Shown here: positions 1-13,266 of the stretch, one piece after another
Numbering within the stretch: position 1 is the stretch's first letter
Layout: each line of letters starts with the position of its first letter
Origin: Xestospongia bergquistia
Taxonomy: Eukaryota > Porifera > Demospongiae > Haplosclerida > Petrosiidae
DNA length: 64,000 nucleotides
Assembly (NCBI GenBank): GCA_963965975.1
Contig: OZ014419.1
Span: forward strand, 2,108,001 to 2,172,000
Direction of reading: 5' to 3'
Translations under genes and position numbers: made by a program
Notes under the pieces: generated by a model
Databases searched by the model: none
Seen by the model: only the letters and a program-made list of their open reading frames with translations
Told to the model about the DNA's origin: nothing

Positions 1-3000
1 TGTCAGTGAGTGATATCTCAACCACTACTATTAGAGTGAATTGGACTAGTCCCAGCAGAGAAGATGGTAACTATGTAACATACTACAACATTTCCTATAG
101 TCCATCTTGTCCTGAGTTATCATCAGTAAATGTGATATTGGTCTCTGTTACTCCTCATCAATTCACTACAATATTCAGTTATATATTAAGAGAATTGTTC
201 AGTGGTATAAACTATACCATCACAGTGAGAGCTGGTAATGTACTAGGAGAGTCTAGTCGAATAACATTAAATAAGGCAACACAAATGACAGGTAGCTAAA
301 AATAATATTATTTTCCTGTTTATACTTGTTTCCACAGCTCCTAGAGGACCTCCTACTTCATTGTCAGTAGAATCTGTCAACATATCACTTTATAATATAT
401 CCTGGAATGAAATAGATTGTTATCAACGTAATGGACATATCATTAGTTATGTTATCCTAATAAGTAGAGATAATATTGAGTTTAATATCAGTAGTACTAC
501 AGTCTACATACTAACAAGTGATCTGGTGTTAGGTAAAATCTACAATATAAGTGTAGCTGGAATAAATGACATAGGAATGGGTCCTTTTAGTGAACCTGTG
601 AGCTTTGAAATTGGAAATGGTTAGTTTATTATGAAGTATTCAATTATTAATTGATATCTCTGTATATTACAGTACCAGGTCATGTTAGTATATCACATAT
701 ATTTGATGTAAGATGGGTCTTAATATCATGGACTCCACCAGACTACATACCTAAGGAGTATTACATTACACACTATGAGATTGGTTATAAGATAGTGCAG
801 TCTGAGAACTGTAGTTTTGGTGAAAATGATATCATCAGATTTAATACAACTTTAAATGAATCAAATACAACAAGTTCAAGTAATATAAGTGATCTGATAG
901 GTAACACCTGTTATCTGTTTGGTGTACGTGGTTACACTGTTAATGGTTATGGAGTATGGACAGTAAATATTAATAAAACACTACCTGAACCACCAACAAG
1001 TTAGTTTATAATAATCTATTGGTTGGTATAAATTAAATTTTCTATAGTTATTTCATCAATCAATTGGACATTTGTGTCATCCATTACTGAACTTCAAAAC
1101 ACTCAATATCATATTGATTGTATCACATCTACTGTCAATGTTAATACTGATGTTTACTGGTTAGTGAATGGAGTGATGAAGTACAACTCAATGTATACAT
1201 TAATTGATTCTGATCTCCTCATATACAACAACACACTACTGGTATATCTTGATCCACTAGGAGTGTCAGTTAATGTTACCTGTATAGCAATGTATAAAGG
1301 AGTGAACTACAGTGACACTGTGATATTACAAGGTATGTGAAATTTAGTTATTCATCTTAACTAGATTTATTCTTTTTTAGTTCCCAGTGGTCCTCCATCT
1401 AACGTGATGACATATATTTTAAATGAGAGTAGTATCAAAGTTAACTGGACTATGTCATCAGAAACTAACGGATATGTGATTGTCATTAACTCCACTACTG
1501 GAGTAGGTACCAACAAGATATTATCTACTACAGAAGATGAAGTTGTAATCAATGGACTAATATTGAGTAGATATTATGAGATCAGTGTGTACTCATATAA
1601 AGATCTTCCTTCAATTAATAGTACACAAAGATTGTTAAGGTTTGATAGTGAGTTGATATTAGTATAAACACAATGTGACTTTATTTGATTATCTAGTTCC
1701 TACATCAGTAGCTAATCTGTCAGTGAGTGATGTCTCAACCACTACTATTAGAGTGAATTGGACTAGTCCCAGTAGAGAAGATGGTAACTATGTAACATAC
1801 TACAACATTTCCTATAATCCATCTTGTTCTGAGTTATCATCAGTAAATGTGACATTGGTCTCTGTTACTCCTCATCATTCCACTACAACATTTAGTTATA
1901 TTTTAAGAGAATTGTTCGGTGGTATGAACTATACCATCACAGTAGGAGCTGGTAATATACTAGGAGAGTCTAGTCCAATGATGATAAATAAGTCCACGTT
2001 AATGATAGGTAATTTAGAATTCACTTCATTTCTATGTTTTTGTCTATTTTCTCAGCTCCTAGTGGACCTCCTACCTCATTGTCAGTAGAATCTGTCAACA
2101 TATCACTTTATAATATATCCTGGAATCAAATAGATTGTTATCAACGTAATGGACATATCATTAGTTATGTTATCCTAATAAGTAGAGATAATATTGAGTT
2201 TAATATCAGTAGTACTACAGTCTACATACTAACAAGTGATCTGGTGTTAGGTAAAGTCTACAATATAAGTGTAGCTGGAATAAATGACATAGGAATGGGT
2301 CCTTTTAGTAAACCTGTGAGCTTTGAAATTGGAAATGGTTAGTCTAAAATCAAGTATTCAGATAGTAATTTATATGTCTGTATATTACAGTACCAGGTCA
2401 TGTTAGTCTATCACATATATTTGATGTAACATGGGCCTTGATATCATGGAGTCTACCAGACTACATACCTAAGGAGTATTACATTACACACTATGAGATT
2501 GGTTATGGGATAGTGCAATCCGAGAACTGTAGTTTTGGTGAAAATGATATCATCAGATTCAATACAACTTTAAATAAATCAAATACAACAAGTTCAAGTA
2601 ATATAAGTGATCTGATAGGTAACACCTGTTATCTGTTTGGTGTACGTGGTTACACTGTTAATGGTTATGGAGTATGGACAGTAACTATTAATAAAACACT
2701 ACCTGAACCACCAACAAGTTAGTTTATAATAATATTATATAAATGTGTACTAGTTTAAATTTGATATCTAATCTAAACAGTTACTACATCAGCATCTGGA
2801 CTAGCTGCTAGTATCAGTGTTACAAGGATTACAGTAACTGCTAATATAATACTGTCAAAGCCATCCACAATATGTAAATTAGTAAATTAAATTTCTATTT
2901 AACATTTCATTAAGTAGTATCTTCATCAACTGTACCAACATCATCAATTGTATTAACAACATCAACTTCTAAACAGAATAGTAATCTGATATTTATCATA

Positions 3001-5856
3001 TGCTTCATTTTCAATATATATTTATTATTAGAAATTATTACTGGAATAGTAGGAGGAGCTAATGCTGCTATACTTGTAGTACTAGTTGTAATACTAATAT
3101 TACTAGTATATGTTTTAAGGTAAGAACAGATATTATATTAACATTAATTTGAGTTATTATAAAGGAGACATTCTCAACATAAACAAAAAAGGATAGCTGA
3201 TTTTAAAAAGAGCAGACAACAAAATGATTTTCCACTCCTAGAAAAGAAAGTACAATCAACTGAACCAGGTAATAATCTTATATACATATACATTGATTAT
3301 TATATACAATATTGTTATTAACTACTATAGAGTATGAAGCAGTGACAAATATGAAGAATTCACATACCACTGATGATGAATATGCAGTCATAACTAGTGA
3401 ACCAACATATGCTAATGTGACAGAAAATGGTTCCTCTCCCGTCTATGCTACCCCTCCTTCTCCATGTCCTTTTGATCCTCAGATCCCTCCTACTCTTCCC
3501 ATATCACTTGACGATCTTGGTACTCATGTAGCCAGTTGTCATAGCGATGGTAATGCAGCTTTTAGTGAACAATATAAAGTAAGGAGTGATGTTATAAACT
3601 AGATAAGTGTTATTGTATATTTAGACACTGTACACAGGAGAAGACAAGCCATGTACTGTAGGTTTTAGTGATGTGAACAAACCTTATAATCGATTCAAAA
3701 ACATAACACCTTGTATGTACTTTATTATATAATACTATTGATATATGACTTTCAATGTCAATACAGATGATGAAAATAGAATTTTACTCCAAACTGGCCC
3801 TAACTTTGAAAAACATGGCTTAGACTATGTCAATGCCAGCTATGTTGATGTATGTTGACAAAGAGTCCTATTATACACTTTAATGATGTACCTATCATAT
3901 CTACAAACTATCTGTACATTACTAATGTTTATATTGTCTTTCTTTATAGGGTTATGGACATTCCAAGAAGTTTATAGCTGCACAAGGTAAGTACTAATAA
4001 CATTATTTTATAATATGAAAAATTAATAATAATATTTGCACAGGACCACTAAAGAAAACATTAGTTGATTTCTGGAGTCTAATCTGGCAAGAGAAACCCG
4101 ATGCCATTGTCATGGTAACTAATCTTAAGGAGGGATCTAAGACTAAGTGTGAACAATATTGGCCTGAGTCATATATGGAACCAACTACATTTGGACCTTT
4201 TATTGTCACACTAGTAGATGAACAAGTTTTACCAGATTTTGTTATTCGAAGTCTGAATGTAAAGGTTAAAATGATCTTAAGAGAGTATTACATTATTTTG
4301 TTATTAATATTAGATAGAGGATGGATCCAATGTTACTCATAACATAACACAATATCATCTTACCTCCTGGCCTGATCATGGAGTACCTGACTATGCTACC
4401 CCTCTAATGAGCCTTCACAAACGTGTCACTAATATATGGTCTCCATCTAAAGGTCCCATTTTAGTCCACTGCAGTGCTGGTGTAGGTCGTACTGGTACAT
4501 TTATTGCTGTGGACATAGCTTTGGAACAAGCTAGTAAAGAGGGAGTAGTAGATATTGCTGGTATTATTAATAAACTTAGAGAACAGAGAATGCAGATGGT
4601 ACAGACAGCAGTAAGTCATCATGTTAATATTAAAGAAGTGTTCTTAATGCTATGATATACCCTTTATAGGATCAATATGCATTTGTTCATAATGTTATAC
4701 TAGAAAGAGTAATTTGTGGAGAGACAGAGATTCCAACAGATGAGTATCAGTCTGAACTACAGAAACTTAAAGAGTATGATCCCAGAACACACCAGACAGG
4801 TCTTGAGTCACAATTCAATCTCTTGTATAAAATGACTCTTAATCCTGATGATGTTTATTGTACTACAGCAAGGAGTCATAGTGATAAGAACCGTTCCAAT
4901 GAGTACTTACCACGTGAGAATATTATTTACCTGATTATATCTTTATATGTACTTACTATTTATTTAAAGCTGAGAGATTCCTTGTTACACTTCGAGAGGC
5001 ACATGGTTATGTTCATGCGTCTTTTTTGAATGTTAGTTCATTGTTACCTACATAATATCTTTACTGTGTTATCTCATAGGGTTATCGTGAAAAGAAAACA
5101 TTCATTATAGCTCAGAGTCCAATGGAGAACACTAGTAGAGACTTTTGGAAGATGATAATGGATTATAAAGTGTCTGCTATTGTAATGTTATGTGAATTAG
5201 AAGAGAATGGAGAGGTAACTTATAATAACCATACATTATTAAATTTATATAACACAGGAGTCTTGTTATCAATATTGGTCAAGTTCTGAGTTACTTGACT
5301 TTGGAGAATATTTTGTTAAAACAAATTCTGAGAATGTACATACTGGATATATTGAGAGGATTATTAATGTTTCAGTGCACAAACAAAGTGACCAGTGGAA
5401 TGTTGTACAGTTTCAAGTAACAGACTGGCCTAAAGATGGACGTGTTAGAAAACCTCAAACTATTCTCCAAGTCATTGAGGAGGTCATTAGAAGACAACAG
5501 AAGATTGGAGGAGGACCAGTAGTTGTACACTGCAGGTACATAGACTATACACATAGTAATAGTTACTGTCTTCCTCTCTCTAGTGACACAGTGAGTCGTT
5601 GTGGAGCATACTGTTCAGTAAGTATTGTTCTAGAACAGTGTAAGACAGAAGGTGTAATAGATGTATTTCAAGTGATCAAAGCTGTTAGAATGAACAAACC
5701 GGGAGCTGTGACTACACTGGTAATAATAGAGTAGTTTGTTAATAATAGACTGATATCTCATTTTGTCTTGTACAGGAACAATATACTTCCATTTATGATG
5801 TCATTGAGATATATCTATCAATGAACAGTACATATGCTAACTTCACTAAGTCTTAG
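1..5856 (+). CDS. RPTP-A: receptor-type tyrosine phosphatase, FN3/Ig ectodomain with tandem PTP domains (5' partial)
   Basis: This is the 3' part of a multi-exon receptor tyrosine phosphatase that would remove phosphate from tyrosines under the plasma membrane. Exons I can place: FN3 <1-291, FN3 338-619, FN3 673-999, Ig-like 1048-1332, FN3 1381-1647, 1697-2008, 2056-2337 and 2391-2717, Thr/Ser-rich stalk 2781-2873 and 2915-2980, membrane helix 3032-3119, juxtamembrane 3165-3268 and 3331-3578, D1 from 3625, D2 from about 4670, last exon 5776-5856. D1 keeps the WPD loop (WPDHGVPD) and the P-loop HCSAGVGRTG, so it should be catalytic. D2 has WPKD in place of WPD and, after splicing, HCSDTVSRCG. 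The juxtamembrane has tyrosines in DDEYAVI and PTYANV. Extracellular introns are phase 1. No disabling change is seen within the window. The start lies outside it. Confidence 0.9.
1048..2717 (+). repeat. Ig + 4xFN3 cassette of RPTP-A, second copy
   Basis: Five exons (one Ig-like, four FN3) form a unit. Its last three FN3 modules also occur just upstream at 1-999 with near-identical sequence, so RPTP-A carries at least part of a second copy. The same double cassette is complete in RPTP-E. Introns at both edges are phase 1, so loss or gain of a unit keeps the frame. Confidence 0.85.
5536..5583 (+). other. 48-nt intron splitting the D2 P-loop of RPTP-A
   Basis: The coding sequence reads ...GTACACTGCAG, then GTACATAG...CTCTCTAG, then TGACACAGTGAGTCG. 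The 48 bases have GT-AG ends, a length divisible by three and no in-frame stop, so an unspliced reading stays open. Only the spliced form gives the CX5R signature HCSDTVSRCG. The same intron is at 26974-27021 (E), about 11881-11928 (psi-B'), about 38647-38694 (F) and about 39801-39848 on the minus strand (G). The neighbouring D2 intron 5215-5257 is only 43 nt. Confidence 0.8.
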
Positions 5857-6806
5857 CTGTGTGACTCAATATACATATAACAATTATTGTAATTATCAAA
5901 GCTGGTAACAATAATTTAATGATTTCTTTTTCTTAATAACAATATCTTTAATTGATTATACATTTTTCTCCCATCATAACAATGAATACATTTATTGTTT
6001 TAATAGCAAGCTGTCTTTTCAATTTAAACAATAATATAACAGATAGTCAGCATACTGATGATAATTTGCATAACTATCAATTAATTACGTGTTATTTTAT
6101 ATTTTTATAATTTAATATGCAGCATCATGTTGTGGTTTAATTTATTTAATAAGTAAACATGAAAATGTTCTAAATAAATAAGAAATGCATAGTAATATAA
6201 TGGATTATGAATTTAGAAATTAAAAAGATAAATTGTTTAAAGACATTTAGTTTATTAGCATTTATGACTTTCTTAGTAAAAACTGCTTGCTACACAATGA
6301 ACCCAATAAATAATGTAAACAATTATCATAAATGTTTTGTACATCAAAGAAATTTAGTTTATGACTCTCTTATATTATAATTATGATGATGATACTGCTA
6401 CATATTATACACAATAAATAAATGTTAACAATTACAATGAGTTTTTTGATATCATTATTATGTATATAGTTTCAATATGACATTATTGTGTTGTGATATA
6501 ATAACTACTCAACTACTATACACATTGTCTAACTGTTAGTTTCTGTAATTGTTTGTTACATGTACTGCAACAGTAGTTGTGGGTAAAATTATTTTCTTGT
6601 TGTTCTAAAATGAATATTATTATTGAATTATGTTTATCATAACATAATTCAGACTATTTGTGTTTTAGTAAATTCATAGAGAGGTGTATTATTTCCTTCT
6701 ATAGTGAATATACTAACAAAAACCACCCTTAGGCTTATTCAGGTATTCTGATGGGTGTGTACTAACTTGAACTATAGAGATAAGGTTTGTCGTGTCAGAT
6801 AGTAAG
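5857..6806. other. Intergenic spacer between RPTP-A and psi-B, paralogous to the E-F spacer
   Basis: I see no gene here. The stretch is AT-rich. Its first about 200 bases match the sequence after RPTP-E (27295-27444 and then 30857-30919), and the remainder from about 6100 matches 31671-32374 upstream of RPTP-F. It therefore acts as an unoccupied reference for the two insertions at the E-F spacer. The last part before 6807 presumably held the promoter of copy B; no defined element is recognisable. Confidence 0.7.
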
Positions 6807-9097
6807 ATGATGTCTGTACTACTACTGGCTACTATATTCTATTTATATGTGAATGAAGTTATTAGTAACTGTCCACCAGACTCAGGTAAGTAAGTAACTT
6901 GATATGTAGTACATCATTTATTAACAATGTTCTAGGTATCTACCTGATGTTCAATGGAGATTGTTATTCTAATGGCTCTTACATCAATCATAATTACATC
7001 ACACCAGGAAGTACCTATATATCACATTTTCAGTGTGTGTTACCTAATTCTAATTTGTCTGGAGGAGAGTGGATCTATCCTAATGGACAATCAATCTGTC
7101 AACTGTAACAGTAACAGTGACAGTGATCCTCTCAGTTGTATTGTCTCCAATAATTCTGCTAACATCACTGTATATAGACCTAGTGGAAACCAACAACTTT
7201 ATGAAGTCAGTATAAGTGGTTCACAGAGTATAGGTGGTGATATGTTTAAGTGTTGTCTACCTAGTAATTGTTCTGATCCTACTACCAACATCATCACTAT
7301 TCATATATTCAGTAAGTTATATCTCATTGTACTAGTACACACTGTCATTTGTTACTGATCTACTATAGGACATGTAGAGATCATAGACTTCAGTGTTGTT
7401 GAACTTCCTTCTAATATGACAGTTGTTCCACAACAATACAGACTTCAATGTGTATATAGTGGATTTTATAGAGAATTCATGTGGTATAATAACAATAGTG
7501 AACTAAACTGTGGATTACCACAAAATGGATTCAGTTGTGACATTAACCCAACACCAAATCAAAATCATAACAGTCCAATAACTATAAGATCTTTATTTAG
7601 AAATGTGTATGATCTATTTTTGGTTTTTAAATAGAGCCAAACAATACTAGTAAGCACATACAATTTTAATAATTGATTATCATAATTCACTTATATCAAG
7701 TGTTGTTATCAGAGTTATTATATTAATTCTATTGATTATATGGTGATAGTACTACTACTACCACTAATATATGTTATAAGGTATGATCAATTAAAGTGAT
7801 ATTACATCCACACACTCACACACATACATATACACACATATATCTTTATAAGGTATAATCAGTCAAAACAATTACAGTGATATTACACTCACATACATAC
7901 ATACCCATCCACTCATATACACATGAGTGGATATGTGAACATTTTTACTCAATATACAGAAAGAAAAGGAAGAATGCCAAACAAAATGGAGAAAAATAAT
8001 AAGTTTAAACTAAAGGAAAGAAATTACCACCAGTTAAAGATACAAGTATAGTAGTAAACTAAAGACATTATGTATCATTGTTATATATCAATAGAAGAAC
8101 AACAATTTATAAATAATAGTTTTGAATTGGTAGGATATATTAATCCATTTGTTGACTTTTCTTCTTCTTTGTTGAATAGTATTAATACAAGTTATATTAA
8201 TGATAAAATCATACAACTGATAAAAGAGCTGTCTTTGGTATAATGATATATCCTCCATAAGATCAGTATGCTTTTATTCATGATGCTGTACTAGAAAGAG
8301 AGACAGAGATCCCAACTGACAAGTATCAGTCTGAACTACAGAAACTTAAAGAGTATGATCCCAGAACACATCAGATAGGTCCTGAGTCGCAATTTAATCT
8401 CTTGTATCAAGTGACTCCTAATGCTGATGATCTTTATTGTAATACAGTGAGGAGTCATAATGACAAGAACCGTTCCAGTGAGTACTTACCACGTGAGAAT
8501 ATTATTTACCTGATGATATCTTTATATGTACTTATTATTTATTTAAAGCTGAGAATTTCCTCGTTACACTTCGTGAGGCACATGGTTATGTTCATGCATT
8601 TTTTTAAATGTAAAGTTCATTGTTACCTACATATTATCTTTACTGTATTATCTCATAGGGTTATCGTTAAAAGGAAAGCATTCAATATAGCTCAGAGTCC
8701 AATAAAGAACACTACTAGAAACTTTTGGAAGATAATATTGGATTATAAAATGTCTGCCATTGCGATGTTATGTGAATTAGAAGAGAATGGAGAGATAACT
8801 TATAATAAACAAACATTATTTAGTTTATATAACATAAGAGTCTTGTTATCAATATTGGTCAAGTTCTGATGCACTTAAATTTGGGGAGTATTTTGTTGAG
8901 ACCACTTCTGAGAGTGAGCAGAGTTGATTCATTGTGAGGATCATTAACCTAAAAGGAGAGACAAGCTCTTGTAATGTTGTACAGTTTCAAGTAACAGACT
9001 GGCCTAAAGATGGACGTATCAGAAAACCTCAAACTTATGATGTCATCAGGATATATCTGCAATGAATAGTACATACTCTAATTTTAGTTTTCAATAA
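6807..9097 (+). pseudogene. psi-B: truncated RPTP copy with frameshift and both P-loops deleted
   Basis: The copy starts well, with a signal peptide exon (6807-6885, MMSVLLLATIF...) and the first Ig-like exon from 6936. A 4-base insertion near 7089-7094 breaks the first Ig domain relative to the E and F copies. The second Ig exon (from about 7370) is cut at about 7592 and fused to a membrane-proximal region, with a 15-nt exon-like segment ending near 7651. A short membrane exon (MVIVLLLPLIYVI) near 7740-7781 is still open, but the juxtamembrane exon meets a stop near 8000. D1 is missing except for its last exon (about 8262 on). D2 lacks the P-loop exon: the sequence jumps from the WPKDG region at about 9035 straight to the C-terminal exon. 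The 43-nt intron donor has changed from GAGGTAACT to GAGATAACT near 8794. I call it a pseudogene. Confidence 0.85.
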
Positions 9098-9479
9098 TCA
9101 ATAATTTATATAACATAGGAGTCTTGTTATCAATATTGGTCAAGTTTTGAATTACTTAAGTTTGTTATTAAAATTGAAATTTTAGGGAACACTTGAAGAA
9201 ATTAATATTGATTAGTATGTTATATATAATGATTAAATATAGTTATAATTTAGTAACATATATATATTTATATCTACATAGGTCCTAGTTATTCTAATCC
9301 TTCCTTAGTGTACATAGTTATCAATGTGATGAGTATGATGATTTTAATTAATAGTAATCCAATAATGAAAACTATACAACTATACATGTACAAGTAGTAC
9401 AAATGTGAATGAATTTAAGTGATCTGATATGTAACACTTGTTTGACTGTACAATAACCTAACTACTATCATTCTAATGT
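9098..9479 (+). other. Relic fragments between psi-B and psi-B'
   Basis: No intact gene. The stretch holds a second, displaced copy of part of a D2 exon (about 9110-9165, around the CYQYW region). From about 9282 there is degenerate sequence resembling an FN3 exon border and an FN3 core (about 9418-9445, similar to the SDLIGNTC segment of intact copies). The same relic order follows psi-D at about 18787-19130, so both derive from one duplicated unit. Confidence 0.5.
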
Positions 9480-12203
9480 TACTAGTATATGTTTTAAGGT
9501 AAGAACAGATATAATATTAACATTAATTTGAGTAATTATAAAGGAGACATTCTCAACATAAACAAAAAAGAATAGCTGATTTTAAGAAGAGCAGACAACA
9601 AAATGATTTTCCACTCTTAGAAAAGAAAGTACAATCAACTGAACCAGGTAATAATCTTATATACATATACATTAATTATTATATACAATATTGTCATTAA
9701 CTACTATAGAGTATGAAGCAATGACAAGAATGAAGAATTCAAATACCACTGATGATGAGTATGCAGTCATAACTAGTGAACCAACATATGCTAATGTGAC
9801 AGAAAAAGTTTCCTCTCCTGTCTATGCTACCCCTCCTTCTCCATGTCCCTTTGATCCTCAGATCCTTCCTACTCTTCCCATATCACTTGACAATCTTGGT
9901 ACTCATGTAGCCAGTTGTCATAGTGATGGTAATGCAGCTTTTAGTGAACAATATAAAGTAAGGAGTGATGTTATAAACTAGATAAATGTTATTGTATATT
10001 TAGACACTGTACACAGGAGAAGACAAGCCATGTACTGTAGGTTTTAGTGATGTGAACAAACCTTATAATCGATTTAAAAACATAACACCTTGTATGTACT
10101 TTATTATATAATATTATTGATATATGACTTTTAATGTCAATACAGATGATGAAAATAGAATTTTACTTCAAACTGGTCCTAAGTTTGAAAAACACAGCAA
10201 AGATTATGTTAATGCCAGCTATATTGATGTATGTTGACAAAGAATCCTATTATACACTTTAATGATGTACCTATCATAACTATAAACTACCTGTATATTA
10301 CTAATGTTTATATTGTCTTTCCTTATAGGGTTATGGACATTCAAAGAAGTTTATAGCTGCACAAGGTAAGTTATTAATATAATATAAAATAATTAATAAT
10401 AATATTTGTACAGGACCCTTGAAGAAAACATTAACTGATTTCTGGAGTCTAATCTGGCAAGAGAAACCCAATGCTATTGTCATGGTAACCAATCTTAAAG
10501 AGGGGTCTAAGACTAAATGTGAACAATATTGGTCTGAATCATATATGGAACCAACTACATTTGGACCTTTTATTGTCACATTAGTGGATGAACAGGTTTT
10601 ACCAGATTTTGTTATTCGATGTCTAAAATGATGTTAAGAGAGTATTAGATTATTTTGTTTATTGATATTAGATAGAAGATGGATCCAATGTGACTCATAA
10701 TATAACACAATATCATCTTACCTTCTGGCCTGATCATGGAGTACCTGACTATGCTACCCCTCTAATGAACCTTCACAAAAGAGTCACTAATACATGGTTC
10801 CATCTAAAGGTCCCATCTTGGTCCACTATAGTGCTGGTGTAGGTCGTACTGGTACATTTATTGCTGTGGATATAGCTTTGGAACAAGCTTTTAAAGAGGG
10901 AGTAGTAGATATTGCTGGTATTATCAATAGACTTAGAGAACAGAGAATGCAGATGGTACAGACAGCAGTAAGTTATTGTGTTAACATTGAAGTGTCCTTA
11001 ATACAACGATAACCTTTAATAGGATCAATATGCTTTTGTTCATGATGCTGTACTAGAAAATGTAATTTGTGGAGAGACAGAGATTCCAACAGACAAGTAC
11101 CAGTCTGAACTACAGAAACTTAAAGAGTATGATCCTAGAACACTCCAGACAGATCTTGAGTCACAGTTCAATCTCTTGTATCAAGTGACTCCTAATCCTG
11201 ATGATGTTTATTGTAATACAGCAAGAACTCATAGTGACAAGAATCGGTCCAATAAGTACTTACCACGTGAGAATATTATTTACCTGATTATATCTTTATA
11301 TGTACTTCTTATTTATTTAAAGCTGAGAAATTCCTTGTTACACTTTGTGAGGTACATGGTTATGTTCATGCGTCTTTTTTGAATGTAAGTTCATTGTTAC
11401 CTACATATTATCATTACTGTGTCATCTCATAGGGTTATCGTGAAAAGAAAGCATTCATTATAGCTCAGGGCCCAATGAAGAACACTACAAGAGATTTTTG
11501 GAAGATGATAATGGATTATAAAGTGTCTGCTATTGTGATGTTATGTGAATTAGAAGAGAATGGAGAGGTAACTTATAATGACCAAACATTATTGAATTTT
11601 TATAACATAGGAGTCCTGTTGTCAATATTGGTCAAGTTCTGAAGTACTTGACTTTGGAGAATATTTTGTTAAAACAAATTCTGAGAATGTACATAATGGA
11701 TATATTGAGAGGATTATTAATGTGAAAGGAGACACAAGCTCTTGGAATGTTGTACAGTTTCAAGTAACAGACTGGCCTAAAGATGGACGAGTTAGAAAAC
11801 CTCAAACTATCCTCCAAGTCATTGAGGAGGTCATCAGAAGACAACAGAAGATTGGAGGAGGAACTATAGTTGTACATTGCAGGTACATAGACTGTACACA
11901 TAATAATAGTTACTGTCTTCCTCTCTCTAGTGACACAGTGAGTCGTTGTGGAGTATACTGTTCAGTAAGTATTGCTCTAGAACAATGTAAGACAGAAGGT
12001 GTAATAGATGTATTTCAAGTGATCAAAGCTGTTAAAAGAAGCAAACCAGGAGCTGTGACTACACTGGTAATAATAGAGTAGTTTATTAATAATAGACTGA
12101 TATCTTATGTTATCTTGTACAGGAACAATATACTTCCATTTATGATGTCATCAAGATATATCTAGCAATGAACAGTACATACTCTAATTTTAGTTTTCAA
12201 TAA
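9480..12203 (+). pseudogene. psi-B': headless RPTP intracellular region with Cys-to-Tyr active site and frameshift
   Basis: This copy begins inside the membrane-helix exon (LLVYVLR at about 9480-9499) with no ectodomain attached. It then has juxtamembrane exons (about 9545-9648 and 9711-9958), D1 and D2 colinear with RPTP-A. In D1 the WPDHGVPD loop is present, but one base is missing near 10798 (TGGTTCCAT where other copies have TGGTCTCCAT), which shifts the frame. The catalytic cysteine codon at 10827-10829 is TAT (Tyr), giving HYSAGVGRTG. D2 is open, with WPKDG and spliced HCSDTVSRCG, and the last exon ends at 12203 (C-terminus STYSNFSFQ). A catalytically dead, promoterless fragment is the simplest reading. 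Confidence 0.88.
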
Positions 12204-13266
12204 TCACTATATACATAATGTTATGTTTTGATAAATAATGTGTGATTTCTTTATTGATATTAAATTTTTTCACTTTAAGATTTGAGTGTTTTTTTATTTT
12301 AATACTTCCCATGTTTGTTGGTTTTACTTTTTAATTTTATTTTTTAATAACAAATAGTTTCTTTTACTAAGTCTAATTAATGTGTGTTATTTTATTATAA
12401 ATTGTTATTTACATTTATATTGATAACATTTGTTGATTGTTATGATGTCACTAGTTTGGTCTGGTATGTTACTAACTACTATTAATTACATTAATAACTC
12501 CAACTAAAGAATTACCTGCGTGTATGTGTATTTCTTCTATATTTGTTTAATTTCATTGATATCTCACCTTTTACATCTATACATGTTTACTAATAAAGAT
12601 ATCATTTATCTAACAAAGGTATTAATTATCATCAGTTATATGTAGTAATGTAATATTCATTAATTACTATAATATGATATTGAAATTAATGTTTTTATAA
12701 TAACATGACATTGTACATTATATATCTCATGTAATAAGATATGTATTATTAGCAAACTGGAATATATGTAGTCTTATGTGTATAAGTTGCAATGTCCAAC
12801 TTTTATTACTACTATTATGTACATATTATGAATACTTAAAGTGTAGTGTACTTTCATATTAGCATATACTATTGGTAAATTAGAGTACATGTGGTCACTA
12901 TGAATAGTTAGAGTGTGAGGTAATTCTATATTAGCATATACTATTAGTAAATTGGAGTACATGTGGTCATCCAAGAACACTTAGAGTGTGGGGAAATTTC
13001 TTATTGACCACATCAGTTGTTTTGCATCACTCCAGATAGCTTTATTTAATCTGATATATAGACCATTCTCTCTGTCTCTCAGAATAATATAGTACCTACA
13101 TATATATTTATATATATATATTGTGTGTGTGTAATCATGAAGTAATGGTAATTGTAATTATTACATGATAAAATAATTGACAACATCACTGGTAGACAAC
13201 AAGAGTAGTACATATATTAATCTAATAGGTATATACTAAATTTGTTATTCATATCAGAGAGAAAGT
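12204..13266. other. AT-rich intergenic spacer
   Basis: No gene is seen. The stretch contains a minisatellite (12748-13000), a short TA/TG microsatellite near 13100-13132, and otherwise AT-rich sequence without recognisable exons of the receptor family. Confidence 0.6.
12748..13000. repeat. About 72-bp minisatellite, two clear copies plus a degenerate third
   Basis: The block containing TTAGCATATACTATT and GGAGTACATGTGGTCA recurs with a spacing of about 72 bases (the AGCATATACT motif is at about 12861 and 12933). A weaker related copy lies around 12748-12780. No coding role is apparent. Confidence 0.65.

Noticed and set aside
5375..5734. Single uninterrupted frame across the D2 P-loop
   Set aside because: The 48-nt insert has clear GT-AG borders in all copies, and only the spliced form restores CX5R, so I treat it as an intron and not as a longer loop.
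12748..13000. Possible CRISPR-like array
   Set aside because: The repeats are about 72 bases, directly adjacent, with no unique spacers, and the window is eukaryotic; it is an ordinary minisatellite.
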